A stretch of 64,000 nt of DNA from Acidobacteriota bacterium (GTDB lineage Bacteria; Acidobacteriota; Aminicenantia; Aminicenantales; Saccharicenantaceae): the NCBI GenBank assembly GCA_033549365.1, contig JAWSUF010000001.1:372001-436000 (forward strand), given 5' to 3'. Position numbers and translations under genes: made by a program. This document shows, piece after piece, positions 45,501 through 53,699 of this stretch (position 1 is its first letter; every line of letters begins with the position of its first letter). The notes under the pieces are model-generated. The model saw only the letters and a list, made by a program, of their open reading frames with translations, searched no databases and was not told the origin of the DNA.

Positions 45501-46607
45501 TCAAATCCCCGGACCACGTTCCGGGCTTTGACCGGCCAATTCCAGGACATCCTCGACGAATCCATCGACAAGGTTCTTTTCGGGTAGACGGCGGTGGATC
45601 CTGCCTTTTTTAAAGACAACGCCGGCCCCCCGGCCGCAGGCCAGCCCGATATCGGCTTCCTTGGCTTCCCCGGGTCCGTTGACCATGCAACCCATGACCG
45701 CAATCGTCAGGTCGTGAGGCAATCCGGACAGGCGCTCGGCCACGGCCGAGGCGATTCCGGGAAGGTCCACTTCGCAGCGTCCGCAGGACGGGCAGGAGAC
45801 CAGCTCGACACCGCGGCGGCGGATTCCCATCGATCGAAGAATCGTCCATCCCACGTCAACTTCGTTTTCGGGCGGCGCGGTCAGGGATACGCGGATGGTG
45901 TCGGCCAGACCCTCGTTCAGAAGAAGAGCCAGCCCGGCGCTCGACTTCACCGTGCCGGGAAGAAGAAGGCCGGCCTCGGTGATCCCGGCATGAAAAGGAT
46001 AGTCGACCCGGCCGGCGACAAGCCTGTAGGCTTCAAGCGTCCTCGGGATATCGGAGGCCTTGAGCGATATTTTGATCAGATGGAAATCCAGATCTTCAAG
46101 GATTCGGACATGCCGGAGCGCGCTTTCAGCCAGAGCTTCGGGAACGGCCCGGCCGTATTTTTCGAGGAGGTCTTTCTCCAGGGATCCGGAATTGACGCCG
46201 ATGCGGATGGGAACGGACCGCTCCCGGGCCGCTTTAACGACCTCTTCGATCTTTTTCCGCGAACCGATGTTTCCGGGATTGAGACGCAGGCCGTCGACAC
46301 CGGCCTCGAGCGCGGCCAGAGCCAGTTTGTGGTCAAAGTGAATATCGGCCACCAGGGCGGTTTTCGTTCCGGCGCGAAGCCCCCGGAGGGCTTCGGCGGC
46401 CCGGATGTCGGGAACGGCCAGCCGGATGACTTCGCAGCCCGCCCGTTCAAGGCGCCGGATCTGGGCGGCCGTCGCCGCCGCATCCCGGGTGTCGGTTTTG
46501 GTCATCGACTGGACGGAGATCGCCGCGCCGTCTCCGACGGCGATCCGGCCGATCATGATTCTCCGCGTCCGGCGCCGGGGAAACGGAGACGCAGTCTTGT
46601 GACTCAT
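45501..46607 (-). CDS. ispG: HMBPP synthase (MEP pathway)
   Basis: IspG makes (E)-4-hydroxy-3-methylbut-2-enyl diphosphate using a [4Fe-4S] cluster. The 368-residue protein has ISVQSMTKTDTRDAAATAAQ at the N-terminus, VADIHFDHKLALAALEAGVD, and the cluster cysteines in VSCPSCGRCEVDL and MGCMVNGPGEAKEADIG. It is the last gene of uppS-cdsA-dxr-rseP-ispG. Confidence 0.96.
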   Translation of the reverse strand: MSHKTASPFPRRRTRRIMIGRIAVGDGAAISVQSMTKTDTRDAAATAAQIRRLERAGCEVIRLAVPDIRAAEALRGLRAGTKTALVADIHFDHKLALAALEAGVDGLRLNPGNIGSRKKIEEVVKAARERSVPIRIGVNSGSLEKDLLEKYGRAVPEALAESALRHVRILEDLDFHLIKISLKASDIPRTLEAYRLVAGRVDYPFHAGITEAGLLLPGTVKSSAGLALLLNEGLADTIRVSLTAPPENEVDVGWTILRSMGIRRRGVELVSCPSCGRCEVDLPGIASAVAERLSGLPHDLTIAVMGCMVNGPGEAKEADIGLACGRGAGVVFKKGRIHRRLPEKNLVDGFVEDVLELAGQSPERGPGI

Positions 46608-46616
46608 GGCTGACGG

Positions 46617-47948
46617 CTAAAACGGGAGAAGGCTTTTCCATCCTTCCGGAAGACGTTTGACGACATCATTCAGGATGACGAATCCGATCAGAGCCACAAA
46701 AATTACAAAACCGATCTGCATCCAGATCTGCCTCAGCCGCGGCGACAAATCCCGGCGGAGAATCCCTTCCACCATCAGGACGAAGATCTGGCCGCCGTCG
46801 AAGACCGGAATGGGCAGAAGGTTGATGATCCCCAATTGAAGGCTGATGACGGCGATCCAGCTCATGAGCGCCAGCCATCCCATGCGCACGGCGGCATAGG
46901 AAAAATTGGCGATTTCCAGGGGTCCGCCGAGCTGGCGCGTCGAGGCTTCGCCTGTAAACAGATCCTTGAGGAAGCGGACGATGAGAAAGACATTTCTCAG
47001 ATTTTCCCTCAGGCTTTGACCGATCGCGGCAAAAAATCCGTATTTTTTGACGACGGAGGCCGGGCCCTGCATAACGCCGATCCGGCCCACCTGGCCCTCA
47101 CGGCGGGGTGTGACGACGATCTCAACGGGTTCCCCCTCCCTTTCCACGGCAAATCGCAAAGGCGTTTCGGGGTTGCTCTCGATGACCTCGACAAACCGGT
47201 AGAAAAAGACCGGTTCGCCGTCGATCGTCCGGATGACATCGCCGGGCCGGAGTCCGGCCGCCTCGGCCGGGGATCCGGGATTGACCATCTGGACCTGGGT
47301 GAGAATTTCGGCCCGGAATCCGGCATAACCCATCTCGAATCGGGTCACCTTCTCCGTCATGAGATCCACGGTCATGTCCCGGCCGTCCCGCCGGATATCC
47401 AAACGGATCATTCTTTCGGGCTTCGTTCCGACGGCGATTTCCACATCGTTCCAGGTCGGAACCGCCCGGCCGTTGATTCTGAGGATTTCGTCCCCGACGA
47501 GAAGTCCGGCCTGCTCCGCCGGCGATCCGGGGTCGATCCATCCGATCGCCGGTTTTTTATCATGATATTCGGGGACGGAAACGCCGATTCCGCTGATCAC
47601 GGCCACGAGGGCGATCGCCAAAAGAATGTTCATCACCGAACCCATGACCATGATCAGAAACCTCTGAAAACGGGTTTTGGCCATCAGGTCGTCGGGAGCC
47701 AGTTCCTTGTCCGGCTCGAACAGGCCTTCGCCCAGCATCTTGACGTATCCGCCCATGGGAATCAGGCTGATCCGATAGTCGGTGTGACCTTTGCGGAAAC
47801 CGAACAGGCGTTTTCCGAATCCGAAGGAAAAAACCTCGACGCGGACACCGGCCAGCTTGGCCATGAAAAAATGCCCGAATTCGTGGATGAAAACGAGAAT
47901 CCCCACGACAAACAGAAACGAAAGCAATGAGCCGAGAAAATTACCCAT
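46617..47948 (-). CDS. rseP: Site-2 protease RseP
   Basis: A 443-residue intramembrane zinc protease of the RseP/YaeL type. The active site HEFGH is at residues 22-26 in the first helix, two PDZ domains follow (GSPAEQAGLLVGDEILRING and GSPAEAAGLRPGDVIRTIDG), and the second metal motif is NLLPIPVFDGGQ. It normally cuts an anti-sigma factor such as RseA; the zinc anti-sigma of 3.3-3.9 kb is a candidate substrate. Its start overlaps the dxr stop (TAATG). Confidence 0.95.
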   Translation of the reverse strand: MGNFLGSLLSFLFVVGILVFIHEFGHFFMAKLAGVRVEVFSFGFGKRLFGFRKGHTDYRISLIPMGGYVKMLGEGLFEPDKELAPDDLMAKTRFQRFLIMVMGSVMNILLAIALVAVISGIGVSVPEYHDKKPAIGWIDPGSPAEQAGLLVGDEILRINGRAVPTWNDVEIAVGTKPERMIRLDIRRDGRDMTVDLMTEKVTRFEMGYAGFRAEILTQVQMVNPGSPAEAAGLRPGDVIRTIDGEPVFFYRFVEVIESNPETPLRFAVEREGEPVEIVVTPRREGQVGRIGVMQGPASVVKKYGFFAAIGQSLRENLRNVFLIVRFLKDLFTGEASTRQLGGPLEIANFSYAAVRMGWLALMSWIAVISLQLGIINLLPIPVFDGGQIFVLMVEGILRRDLSPRLRQIWMQIGFVIFVALIGFVILNDVVKRLPEGWKSLLPF

Positions 47949-49108
47949 TAAATTGACCTCTTTCCTATTTCGCGTCCCGCCCGCCGCCGCGCTTCGGCGT
48001 CGGCCTCCCTGACGGTTTCGAGATCGGGGACCGGGCGGGAGACATGTCCGTCCATGACCGCGGCGACGACCGAGGCGATTTCAAGAAAACCGATTTTTCC
48101 GGAAAGAAACGCATCCACGGCGATTTCATTGGCCGCATTCAACACGACGGGAAAACTTTTGCCTTCTTCCAGGGCCCGGCGGGCCAGGCCGAATAAGGGA
48201 TAGCGCTTTTCCTCGACGGGGAAAAACTCCAGAGACCGGACATCCGCCAGATCGAGACGGGAAACGGCGGTTTCCAAGCGGCGGGGGTGGGTCAGAGCCA
48301 ACTGGATGGGGATACGCATGTCCGCCGGGGCCAGTTGGGCCAGGATCGAACCGTCCGCAAGCTCGACCAGGGCATGGACGGCGCTTTGGGGATGAATGAG
48401 AACATCCAGACGAGCCGGCTCCACGGAAAACAGCCAGCGGGCTTCGTGAAGTTCAAGCCCTTTGTTCATCAGCGTCGCCGAGTCGATGGTCACCTTGCGG
48501 CCCATGGTCCAGCGCGGATGTTTGAGCGCCTCGGCCGGAGTCCGCGATTTGAGTTCCCGAAGAGGCGTCTTGAAAAAGGGGCCGCCGGACGCCGTCAAAA
48601 TGATTTTCCGGACCTGGGATTTCCGGACACCGGCCAGGCACTGGAAAACACCGCTGTGCTCGCTGTCAACGGGGAGAATCCGGGCTTTCGTCCGGGCCGC
48701 CTTGCGGAGAAGGATCGGACCGGCCACAACCATGGATTCCTTGTTGGCCAACGCCACCGTCTTCCCTTCTTCGACGGCGGCCAGCGTGGATCGCAGCCCG
48801 TCGAATCCGCTGATGGCGGCGACGACAACGTCCGATTCCGGACGGCGGGCCACCTCTTCGGCGCCTTCCGGGCCGAATGTCACCCGAAGGCCCGGCTTCC
48901 GGCAGATGCGCCGGAACGCTTCGGCATCCTTCTTCGTGCGGAGCGAGACGATTTTCGGATGGAATCGAAGGACCTGTTCCTTGAGAAGTCGGACGTTTCC
49001 GCCGGCGGCCAGCGCCGAGATCCTGAAATCGTCCCCATGGCCGCCGACGACGTCCAGGGTGGCTGTCCCGATGGATCCCGTGGAGCCGAGGACGGCAACG
49101 GATTTCAT
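47948..49108 (-). CDS. dxr: 1-deoxy-D-xylulose 5-phosphate reductoisomerase
   Basis: Dxr makes MEP from DXP with NADPH. The 386-residue protein has VAVLGSTGSIGTATLDVVGG at the N-terminus, LANKESMVVAGP, LPVDSEHSGVFQCL (metal and substrate residues), TASGGPFF and the C-terminal helical domain. It starts one base after the cdsA stop and ends in rseP. With ispG it gives two MEP-pathway steps in one operon. Confidence 0.97.
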   Translation of the reverse strand: MKSVAVLGSTGSIGTATLDVVGGHGDDFRISALAAGGNVRLLKEQVLRFHPKIVSLRTKKDAEAFRRICRKPGLRVTFGPEGAEEVARRPESDVVVAAISGFDGLRSTLAAVEEGKTVALANKESMVVAGPILLRKAARTKARILPVDSEHSGVFQCLAGVRKSQVRKIILTASGGPFFKTPLRELKSRTPAEALKHPRWTMGRKVTIDSATLMNKGLELHEARWLFSVEPARLDVLIHPQSAVHALVELADGSILAQLAPADMRIPIQLALTHPRRLETAVSRLDLADVRSLEFFPVEEKRYPLFGLARRALEEGKSFPVVLNAANEIAVDAFLSGKIGFLEIASVVAAVMDGHVSRPVPDLETVREADAEARRRAGREIGKRSI

Positions 49109-49109
49109 C

Positions 49110-49916
49110 TCACCAGCCGAACCATTGTGTCAGGTAATAAAAGACCGGTCCGGCCAGAATCAAGCTGTCGATCCGGTCCAGAAATCCCCCGTGTCCGGGA
49201 AACACCTTGGAGGAATCCTTGATGCCCGCGGCCCGCTTGAACAGGGACTCCATGGGATCGCTGATCTGGGCGGCGGCGTGAACGAGAACGCCGACGGCGA
49301 CGGCCGAAGGAATCGGAAGATCCGGCAGAACCAGAAAACGTACAGCCAGGGCGCCGCCGGCCGCGAAGAGAATTCCCCCGGCGCTCCCCTCCCACGTTTT
49401 GTGGGGGCTTGCAATGGGCGTCATCTTATGCCGGCCGATGAGTTTGCCGATCAGATAGGCGCCCGTGTCGCCGAGAAAAATGACGGCGAACAGAAAATAG
49501 AGCGCCAGCGGACCCCGGACATCGCGGAGCAGGAACAGATGATTCAGCATGAATCCCAGATAAAGGGCGCCGAAGAGGGTCAGTCCGGCGGCGGATGGAA
49601 AAGCGGGAAGTTTTTCCAGGGTGTCGAAAGCGAAGACAAAATAGGCCGCCGTGGCCAGAAAACACAGAATCAGGGCCTGATCGAAGGTGAATTCGTTAAA
49701 ATAAAACGACAAGCCGATGAGAAGCGTGCAGGCGATTCCCAAAGGACGCTGCGGCTGAAGGTTTTTCCGGGCGACCAGGTTGTAAAATTCGATGAGGGCG
49801 CCCAGAACGAAAATCTGACAAAACACGAAAAAGACGGGCCGCGGCGCATACTGCACGAGGACAAAAAGAATACCCAGAAGGACGATCGCCGTCGGAACAC
49901 GCTGGCGCATGCTCAT
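49110..49916 (-). CDS. cdsA: Phosphatidate cytidylyltransferase
   Basis: CdsA forms CDP-diacylglycerol in the inner membrane. The 268-residue protein has about seven transmembrane helices and the family signature near the C-terminus, IKDSSKVFPGHGGFLDRIDS, with GDTGAYLIGKLIGRHKMTP earlier. I start at the ATG at 49916, which overlaps the uppS stop (ATGA); the frame upstream is uppS read in another frame. Confidence 0.95.
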   Translation of the reverse strand: MSMRQRVPTAIVLLGILFVLVQYAPRPVFFVFCQIFVLGALIEFYNLVARKNLQPQRPLGIACTLLIGLSFYFNEFTFDQALILCFLATAAYFVFAFDTLEKLPAFPSAAGLTLFGALYLGFMLNHLFLLRDVRGPLALYFLFAVIFLGDTGAYLIGKLIGRHKMTPIASPHKTWEGSAGGILFAAGGALAVRFLVLPDLPIPSAVAVGVLVHAAAQISDPMESLFKRAAGIKDSSKVFPGHGGFLDRIDSLILAGPVFYYLTQWFGW

Positions 49917-50689
49917 GGGGATCCCGCCGCTTTGATATCTCCGAATCTCCTTTCCCGTTTCTGATAATCGAGAACGGCCTGGATCAGATGATGTTTCCGA
50001 AAATCCGGCCAGAGGACCGGCGTGATCCACATCTCGGCATAGGCGATCTGCCAGAGCAGAAAGTTCGAAACCCGGCACTCCCCGCTCGTTCGGATGAGCA
50101 GGTCGGGATCGGGCAGTCCGCCCGTATACAAATAACGGGAAAACATGTCTTCGTCGAGATCCGCGGCATCCGGAGCCTCGGCCAGGATGCGCCGGACGGC
50201 ATCGATGATTTCCGTACGCGCCCCATAGTTCAGAGCCAGGGCGACGGTCATGCGCTCGTTGTTCCGGGTCAGGTTTTCCACGCGTTCGAGCTCATGGAGG
50301 GCCAGCCCCGGGATGCCGTCCCGCCGGCCGATGACAACCAGCTTCAAATCGTTGTCCACAAGGACCTTGTCCTCTTTCCGGAGATAATCCCGAAGAAGCT
50401 TCCAGAGGCGCTGAACCTCCCGGGACGGCCTCTTCCAGTTTTCGGTCGAAAAGGCAAACAGGCTTAAAACCTTGATCCCCAGGCGGGCGCAGCATTCGAC
50501 GGTCTCCCTGACGGAATGCGACCCGGCCTGATGGCCTTCGATCCGTGTTTTGCCGTGCCGGCCGGCCCATCGGCCGTTGCCGTCCATGATGACCGCAATA
50601 TGCCGGGGAAGACGGCGGAAATCGATGTCCCGGACAAGACGATCCGCCTCGCTTCCGGGTTCGATATAGCCTTCAAGGCTTTTCAGCAT
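49913..50689 (-). CDS. uppS: Undecaprenyl diphosphate synthase
   Basis: UppS extends farnesyl diphosphate with isopentenyl diphosphate to the C55 carrier. The 258-residue protein has HIAVIMDGNGRWA with the catalytic Asp36, HQAGSHSVRETVECCARLG, LFAFSTENWKRP and the C-terminal DLLIRTSGECRVSNFLLWQ. The ATG at 50689 is seven bases beyond the -10 of a consensus promoter, with no Shine-Dalgarno sequence, so the message is probably leaderless. It heads uppS-cdsA-dxr-rseP-ispG. Confidence 0.96.
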   Translation of the reverse strand: MLKSLEGYIEPGSEADRLVRDIDFRRLPRHIAVIMDGNGRWAGRHGKTRIEGHQAGSHSVRETVECCARLGIKVLSLFAFSTENWKRPSREVQRLWKLLRDYLRKEDKVLVDNDLKLVVIGRRDGIPGLALHELERVENLTRNNERMTVALALNYGARTEIIDAVRRILAEAPDAADLDEDMFSRYLYTGGLPDPDLLIRTSGECRVSNFLLWQIAYAEMWITPVLWPDFRKHHLIQAVLDYQKRERRFGDIKAAGSP

Positions 50690-50696
50690 GTCCGGT

Positions 50697-50725
50697 ATTA
50701 TACGGGCTCCCCTCCGGCGTGTCAA
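50697..50725 (-). promoter_or_regulatory. Consensus promoter of uppS operon
   Basis: Minus strand TTGACA (50725-50720), 17-base spacer, TATAAT (50702-50697): a full sigma-70 consensus. The start codon is at 50689, seven bases on, which predicts transcription start at or beside the A of ATG. Confidence 0.85.
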
Positions 50726-50758
50726 AAAAGGAAACCATGCCGAAATCCGGGCCCGCGG

Positions 50759-50787
50759 TGGACTTCCCGTGAATTTTCTGCTATGGT
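50759..50787 (+). promoter_or_regulatory. Possible promoter of hypC
   Basis: TGGACT (50759-50764), 17-base spacer, TATGGT (50782-50787). Leader about 17 bases. Weak hexamers. Confidence 0.4.
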
Positions 50788-50810
50788 GAATAGCCGAAAG
50801 ACGAACAACC

Positions 50811-51038
50811 ATGTGCCTCGCCGTGCCCGCCAGAATCAAGACGATCGATGCCTCGAGCCGCGGGGCGGTCGACCACATGGGAGTCGAAGTGGCCGTCGAT
50901 TTCAGTCTGCTTCCGGATTCGAAGAAAGGGGACTGGGTCATCGTCCACGCCGGATTCGCCATCTCACGCCTTGACCCGGACGAGGCCCGGGAAACCCTGA
51001 AACTGTTCAGAGACATCGCCCGGGCCGGAGGTCAATAG
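50811..51038 (+). CDS. hypC: Hydrogenase maturation chaperone HypC
   Basis: A 75-residue HypC/HybG protein. The start MCLAVPARIKTID has the essential Cys2 that joins HypD and the iron. It opens hypC-hypD-hypE. No hydrogenase subunit, hypA, hypB or hypF gene is in the window. Confidence 0.95.
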   Translation: MCLAVPARIKTIDASSRGAVDHMGVEVAVDFSLLPDSKKGDWVIVHAGFAISRLDPDEARETLKLFRDIARAGGQ

Positions 51039-51086
51039 CCCGGCGGTCCCATCCGGTCGACGCCGCTTCACCGCGCATCATTTCCG

Positions 51087-52217
51087 ATGAAGACCCCGGA
51101 TATCAAAGCGTTTCGGGACAGGGCCTCCATCGAACCCGTCTTGAGGGAAATCGCCCGCCGGGCTTCCCGTCTCCCCTCCCCTTTCCGAATCATGGAGGTC
51201 TGCGGCACACACACCATGGCGCTTCATAAATACGGTCTGGCCCGTCAACTGGCGGAAACCGGGTTGGACATGATTTCCGGTCCGGGCTGCCCCGTCTGCA
51301 TCACTCCGGACGGATATCATGAGGCGGCGGTCAAGCTTCTCACGGAGACCGAAAACCTCGTCCTGGCCTCGTTCGGAGATATGACGCGCGTGCCCACGCG
51401 GGTCGGCCCGATCCGCAATGCCGTACCGGCCCGGGGATCGCAGCTCCGAATCGTCTATTCTCCGGCCGAAGCCCTGGAAGAGGCCCGCGGTCATCCGGAA
51501 AAAGAAGTCGTCTTCTACGGTGCGGGTTTCGAAACCACCATTCCCGCCATCGCCCGGACCGTCGAAGCGGCCGGAGAAACGAAGACGGCCAATTTTTCCG
51601 TGCTCGGGGCCCTGTGGCTCATTCCGCCTCCCCTCCGAGCCCTCCTCGAAAGCGGCAAGACGGCCGTCCAGGGTTTTCTCTATCCCGGGCACGTCAGCGC
51701 CGTCATCGGAACAAGAGCCTACGATTTCATCCCGAAGACTTACGGACTCCCGGGAGCCGTCGCCGGTTTCGAGCCGGGAGACATCGTGTTGGGCATTCTC
51801 TCCGTCCTCGACCAGGCCGCATCCGGCCGCCCGGTCGTGGCCAACGCCTATGGCCGCGTCGTCCGGGACGAGGGAAACCCCCGGGCTCTCGAAATCATGG
51901 ACCGCATTTTCGAACCCTGCGATGCCTTATGGCGGGGGCTTGGAGAAATCCCCGGAAGCGGGCTTCGTTTCAGGAAAGCCTGGATCGCCTACGATGCCGA
52001 GCGCAAATTCCGCCTGGATGTCCGCAGTTCCGCCGACGATGTCGCCGGATGCCGTTGCGGGGACGTCCTGCGCGGACTCCTGAGTCCGCCCCAGTGTCCC
52101 CTGTTCGGCGTGTCCTGTTCCCCCGATTCTCCGAAAGGCCCGTGCATGGTCTCCTACGAAGGCGCCTGTCTCGTCCACTTCAAGTTCGCCCGGCGGAAAG
52201 GAACGCCTCATGTCTAA
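51087..52217 (+). CDS. hypD: Hydrogenase maturation protein HypD
   Basis: HypD carries the Fe(CN)2CO centre during assembly of [NiFe] hydrogenase. The 376-residue protein has MEVCGTHTMALHKYG, ISGPGCPVCITPDGY, VFYGAGFETTIPAIART, LPGAVAGFEPGDIV, and the C-terminal Cys segment CRCGDVLRGLLSPPQCPLFG that holds a [4Fe-4S] cluster. It overlaps hypE by eight bases. Confidence 0.96.
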   Translation: MKTPDIKAFRDRASIEPVLREIARRASRLPSPFRIMEVCGTHTMALHKYGLARQLAETGLDMISGPGCPVCITPDGYHEAAVKLLTETENLVLASFGDMTRVPTRVGPIRNAVPARGSQLRIVYSPAEALEEARGHPEKEVVFYGAGFETTIPAIARTVEAAGETKTANFSVLGALWLIPPPLRALLESGKTAVQGFLYPGHVSAVIGTRAYDFIPKTYGLPGAVAGFEPGDIVLGILSVLDQAASGRPVVANAYGRVVRDEGNPRALEIMDRIFEPCDALWRGLGEIPGSGLRFRKAWIAYDAERKFRLDVRSSADDVAGCRCGDVLRGLLSPPQCPLFGVSCSPDSPKGPCMVSYEGACLVHFKFARRKGTPHV

Positions 52218-53199
52218 AATCACGCTCGAACTCGGAAGCGGCGGACGCATGATGCGGGATTTCCTGGCGGATACGATTCTGCCTCTACTGGGCAATCGCT
52301 ATCTTGAAGATCTTCCCGATGCCGGACGCCTTCCGGGCGGCATCATCTTCACCACGGACGGATACGTCGTCGACCCGCCGTTTTTTCCCGGCGGCGACAT
52401 CGGCACGCTGTGCGTCAACGGCACCGTCAACGATCTTGTGGTCTCCGGCGCCTCTCCCCGCTTTCTCTCGTTGTCTCTGATCCTGGAGGAAGGGTTGGCC
52501 GTCGAAGACCTCCATCGTATTCTGAAATCGATCGGCCAAGCGTCCCGCAAGGCCGGAGTCACGGTTGTCACCGGAGACACCAAGGTCGTCCGCAAGGGGC
52601 AGGGGGATAAAATCTTTATTGTCACATCCGGCATCGGGACCTCCATCGCCCGGCCTGCCCCGTCGCGGATCCGGAAGGGCGACAAGATCATTCTCACCGG
52701 GACTCTGGGTGAACACAGCCTGGCCGTTATGACCGCACGGGGCGAGTTCGGGCTTTCGGCCCGCGTGCGGAGCGATTGCGCGCCGCTGGTTTTTCTCCTG
52801 CCATTCTGGAAAAAAGGCGTCCTCTGGATGCGCGACGTCACACGCGGAGGGTTGGCCACAATTCTGTCCGAACTGGCCGGCACCCTGCCCTATCCCGTCC
52901 TCATCCGTGAGGACCGGATCCCGCTTTCGCGCGCCGTGCGGGGGGCTTCCGAGCTCCTGGGCATCGATCCGCTCTTTATGGCCTGCGAAGGCCGGGCCGT
53001 CGTTGTCGCGCCCGAGAAAAAAGCCGAAGGGATGCTCGAACAGATCCGGCGTCATCCCCTGGGGAAAAAAGCGGCGATCATCGGCGAAATCGGACACCCG
53101 GCCGAGGGCCGGCCCGGAGAACTGCTGCTGGAGACGTCAACGGGCGGGCTGCGGTTGCTGGAACCGCTGACCTCCGAACTTCTCCCCCGAATCTGCTAG
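52210..53199 (+). CDS. hypE: Hydrogenase maturation protein HypE
   Basis: HypE dehydrates the carbamoyl group from HypF to thiocyanate for the iron ligands. The 329-residue protein starts KITLELGSGGRMMRDFL, has GDIGTLCVNGTVNDLVVSGA and VTGDTKVVRKGQGDKIFI, and ends in the conserved PRIC with the terminal Cys. The stop codon shares its last base with the repeat at 53.2 kb. Confidence 0.96.
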   Translation: MSKITLELGSGGRMMRDFLADTILPLLGNRYLEDLPDAGRLPGGIIFTTDGYVVDPPFFPGGDIGTLCVNGTVNDLVVSGASPRFLSLSLILEEGLAVEDLHRILKSIGQASRKAGVTVVTGDTKVVRKGQGDKIFIVTSGIGTSIARPAPSRIRKGDKIILTGTLGEHSLAVMTARGEFGLSARVRSDCAPLVFLLPFWKKGVLWMRDVTRGGLATILSELAGTLPYPVLIREDRIPLSRAVRGASELLGIDPLFMACEGRAVVVAPEKKAEGMLEQIRRHPLGKKAAIIGEIGHPAEGRPGELLLETSTGGLRLLEPLTSELLPRIC

Positions 53200-53632
53200 C
53201 CTCATCGATTCATCAAAATGCCGATTTGATTTTTTCCTTGGCTCTCCAACTTAGATCTCCAAGCCTCCGGTTAAAACATCCCATACGTCAGCCAAGATTA
53301 GTCCGGCATTTTGACCCTCCGGGCGAGCCGATCCGGCCGCATCTGCGGCGTTGCGAAGGGTTCGCAGTACCGAGAGTACAGCTTCACCCTCCGCGCCTTG
53401 CATCTGCAGCCGCCTCGACTTGTGCATCGATGAGGCCTGCTTGGCCTATTCATCAAAATGCCGATTTGATTTTTTCCTTGGCTCTCCAACTTAGATCTCC
53501 AAGCCTCCGGTTAAAACATCCCATACGTCAGCCAAGATTAGTCCGGCATTTTGACCCTCCGGGCGAGCCGATCCGGCCGCATCTGCGGCGTTGCGAAGGG
53601 TTCGCAGTAGCATTTTGATGAATCCATGAGGC
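53199..53632 (-). repeat. Structured intergenic repeat, copies 5a/5b (tandem)
   Basis: The block is flanked by a 23-base inverted repeat (53199-53221 and 53610-53632, one mismatch, GCCTCAT...CAAAATGC). Inside, 53208-53369 is repeated exactly at 53448-53609, period 240. Each unit, read on the minus strand, holds the core (53334-53314; 53574-53554) as GGATCGGCTCGCCCGGAGGGT-like sequence and a stem of 11 pairs (53314-53304 with 53223-53213; the same +240) around a loop of about 80 bases with an inner CTTGGCT/AGCCAAG stem. It fills the 53.2-53.64 kb gap; no gene is visible there. Confidence 0.85.
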
Positions 53633-53699
53633 AACCCTGACGTTTATTTCCGTGTCATAATTTTTGATGACCGGTTTCATGCCGGATAAGGAGGCCCCG

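Noticed and set aside
50690-50810. Small gene between uppS and hypC
   Set aside because: Only two divergent promoters fit; frames are below 30 codons with no start signal.
49913-51016. Long version of UppS starting at 51016
   Set aside because: The extra 109 residues overlap hypC on the opposite strand and lie before the promoter at 50697-50725.
53226-53618. 130-residue frame with an internally repeated protein sequence
   Set aside because: It follows the 240-base DNA duplication; no start signal, no codon bias, lies in a structured repeat.
53199-53632. CRISPR array or integron attC cluster
   Set aside because: Only two units of 162 identical bases at a period of 240, no spacers or cas genes; no integrase, and the attC R boxes are absent although the variable hairpin is reminiscent.
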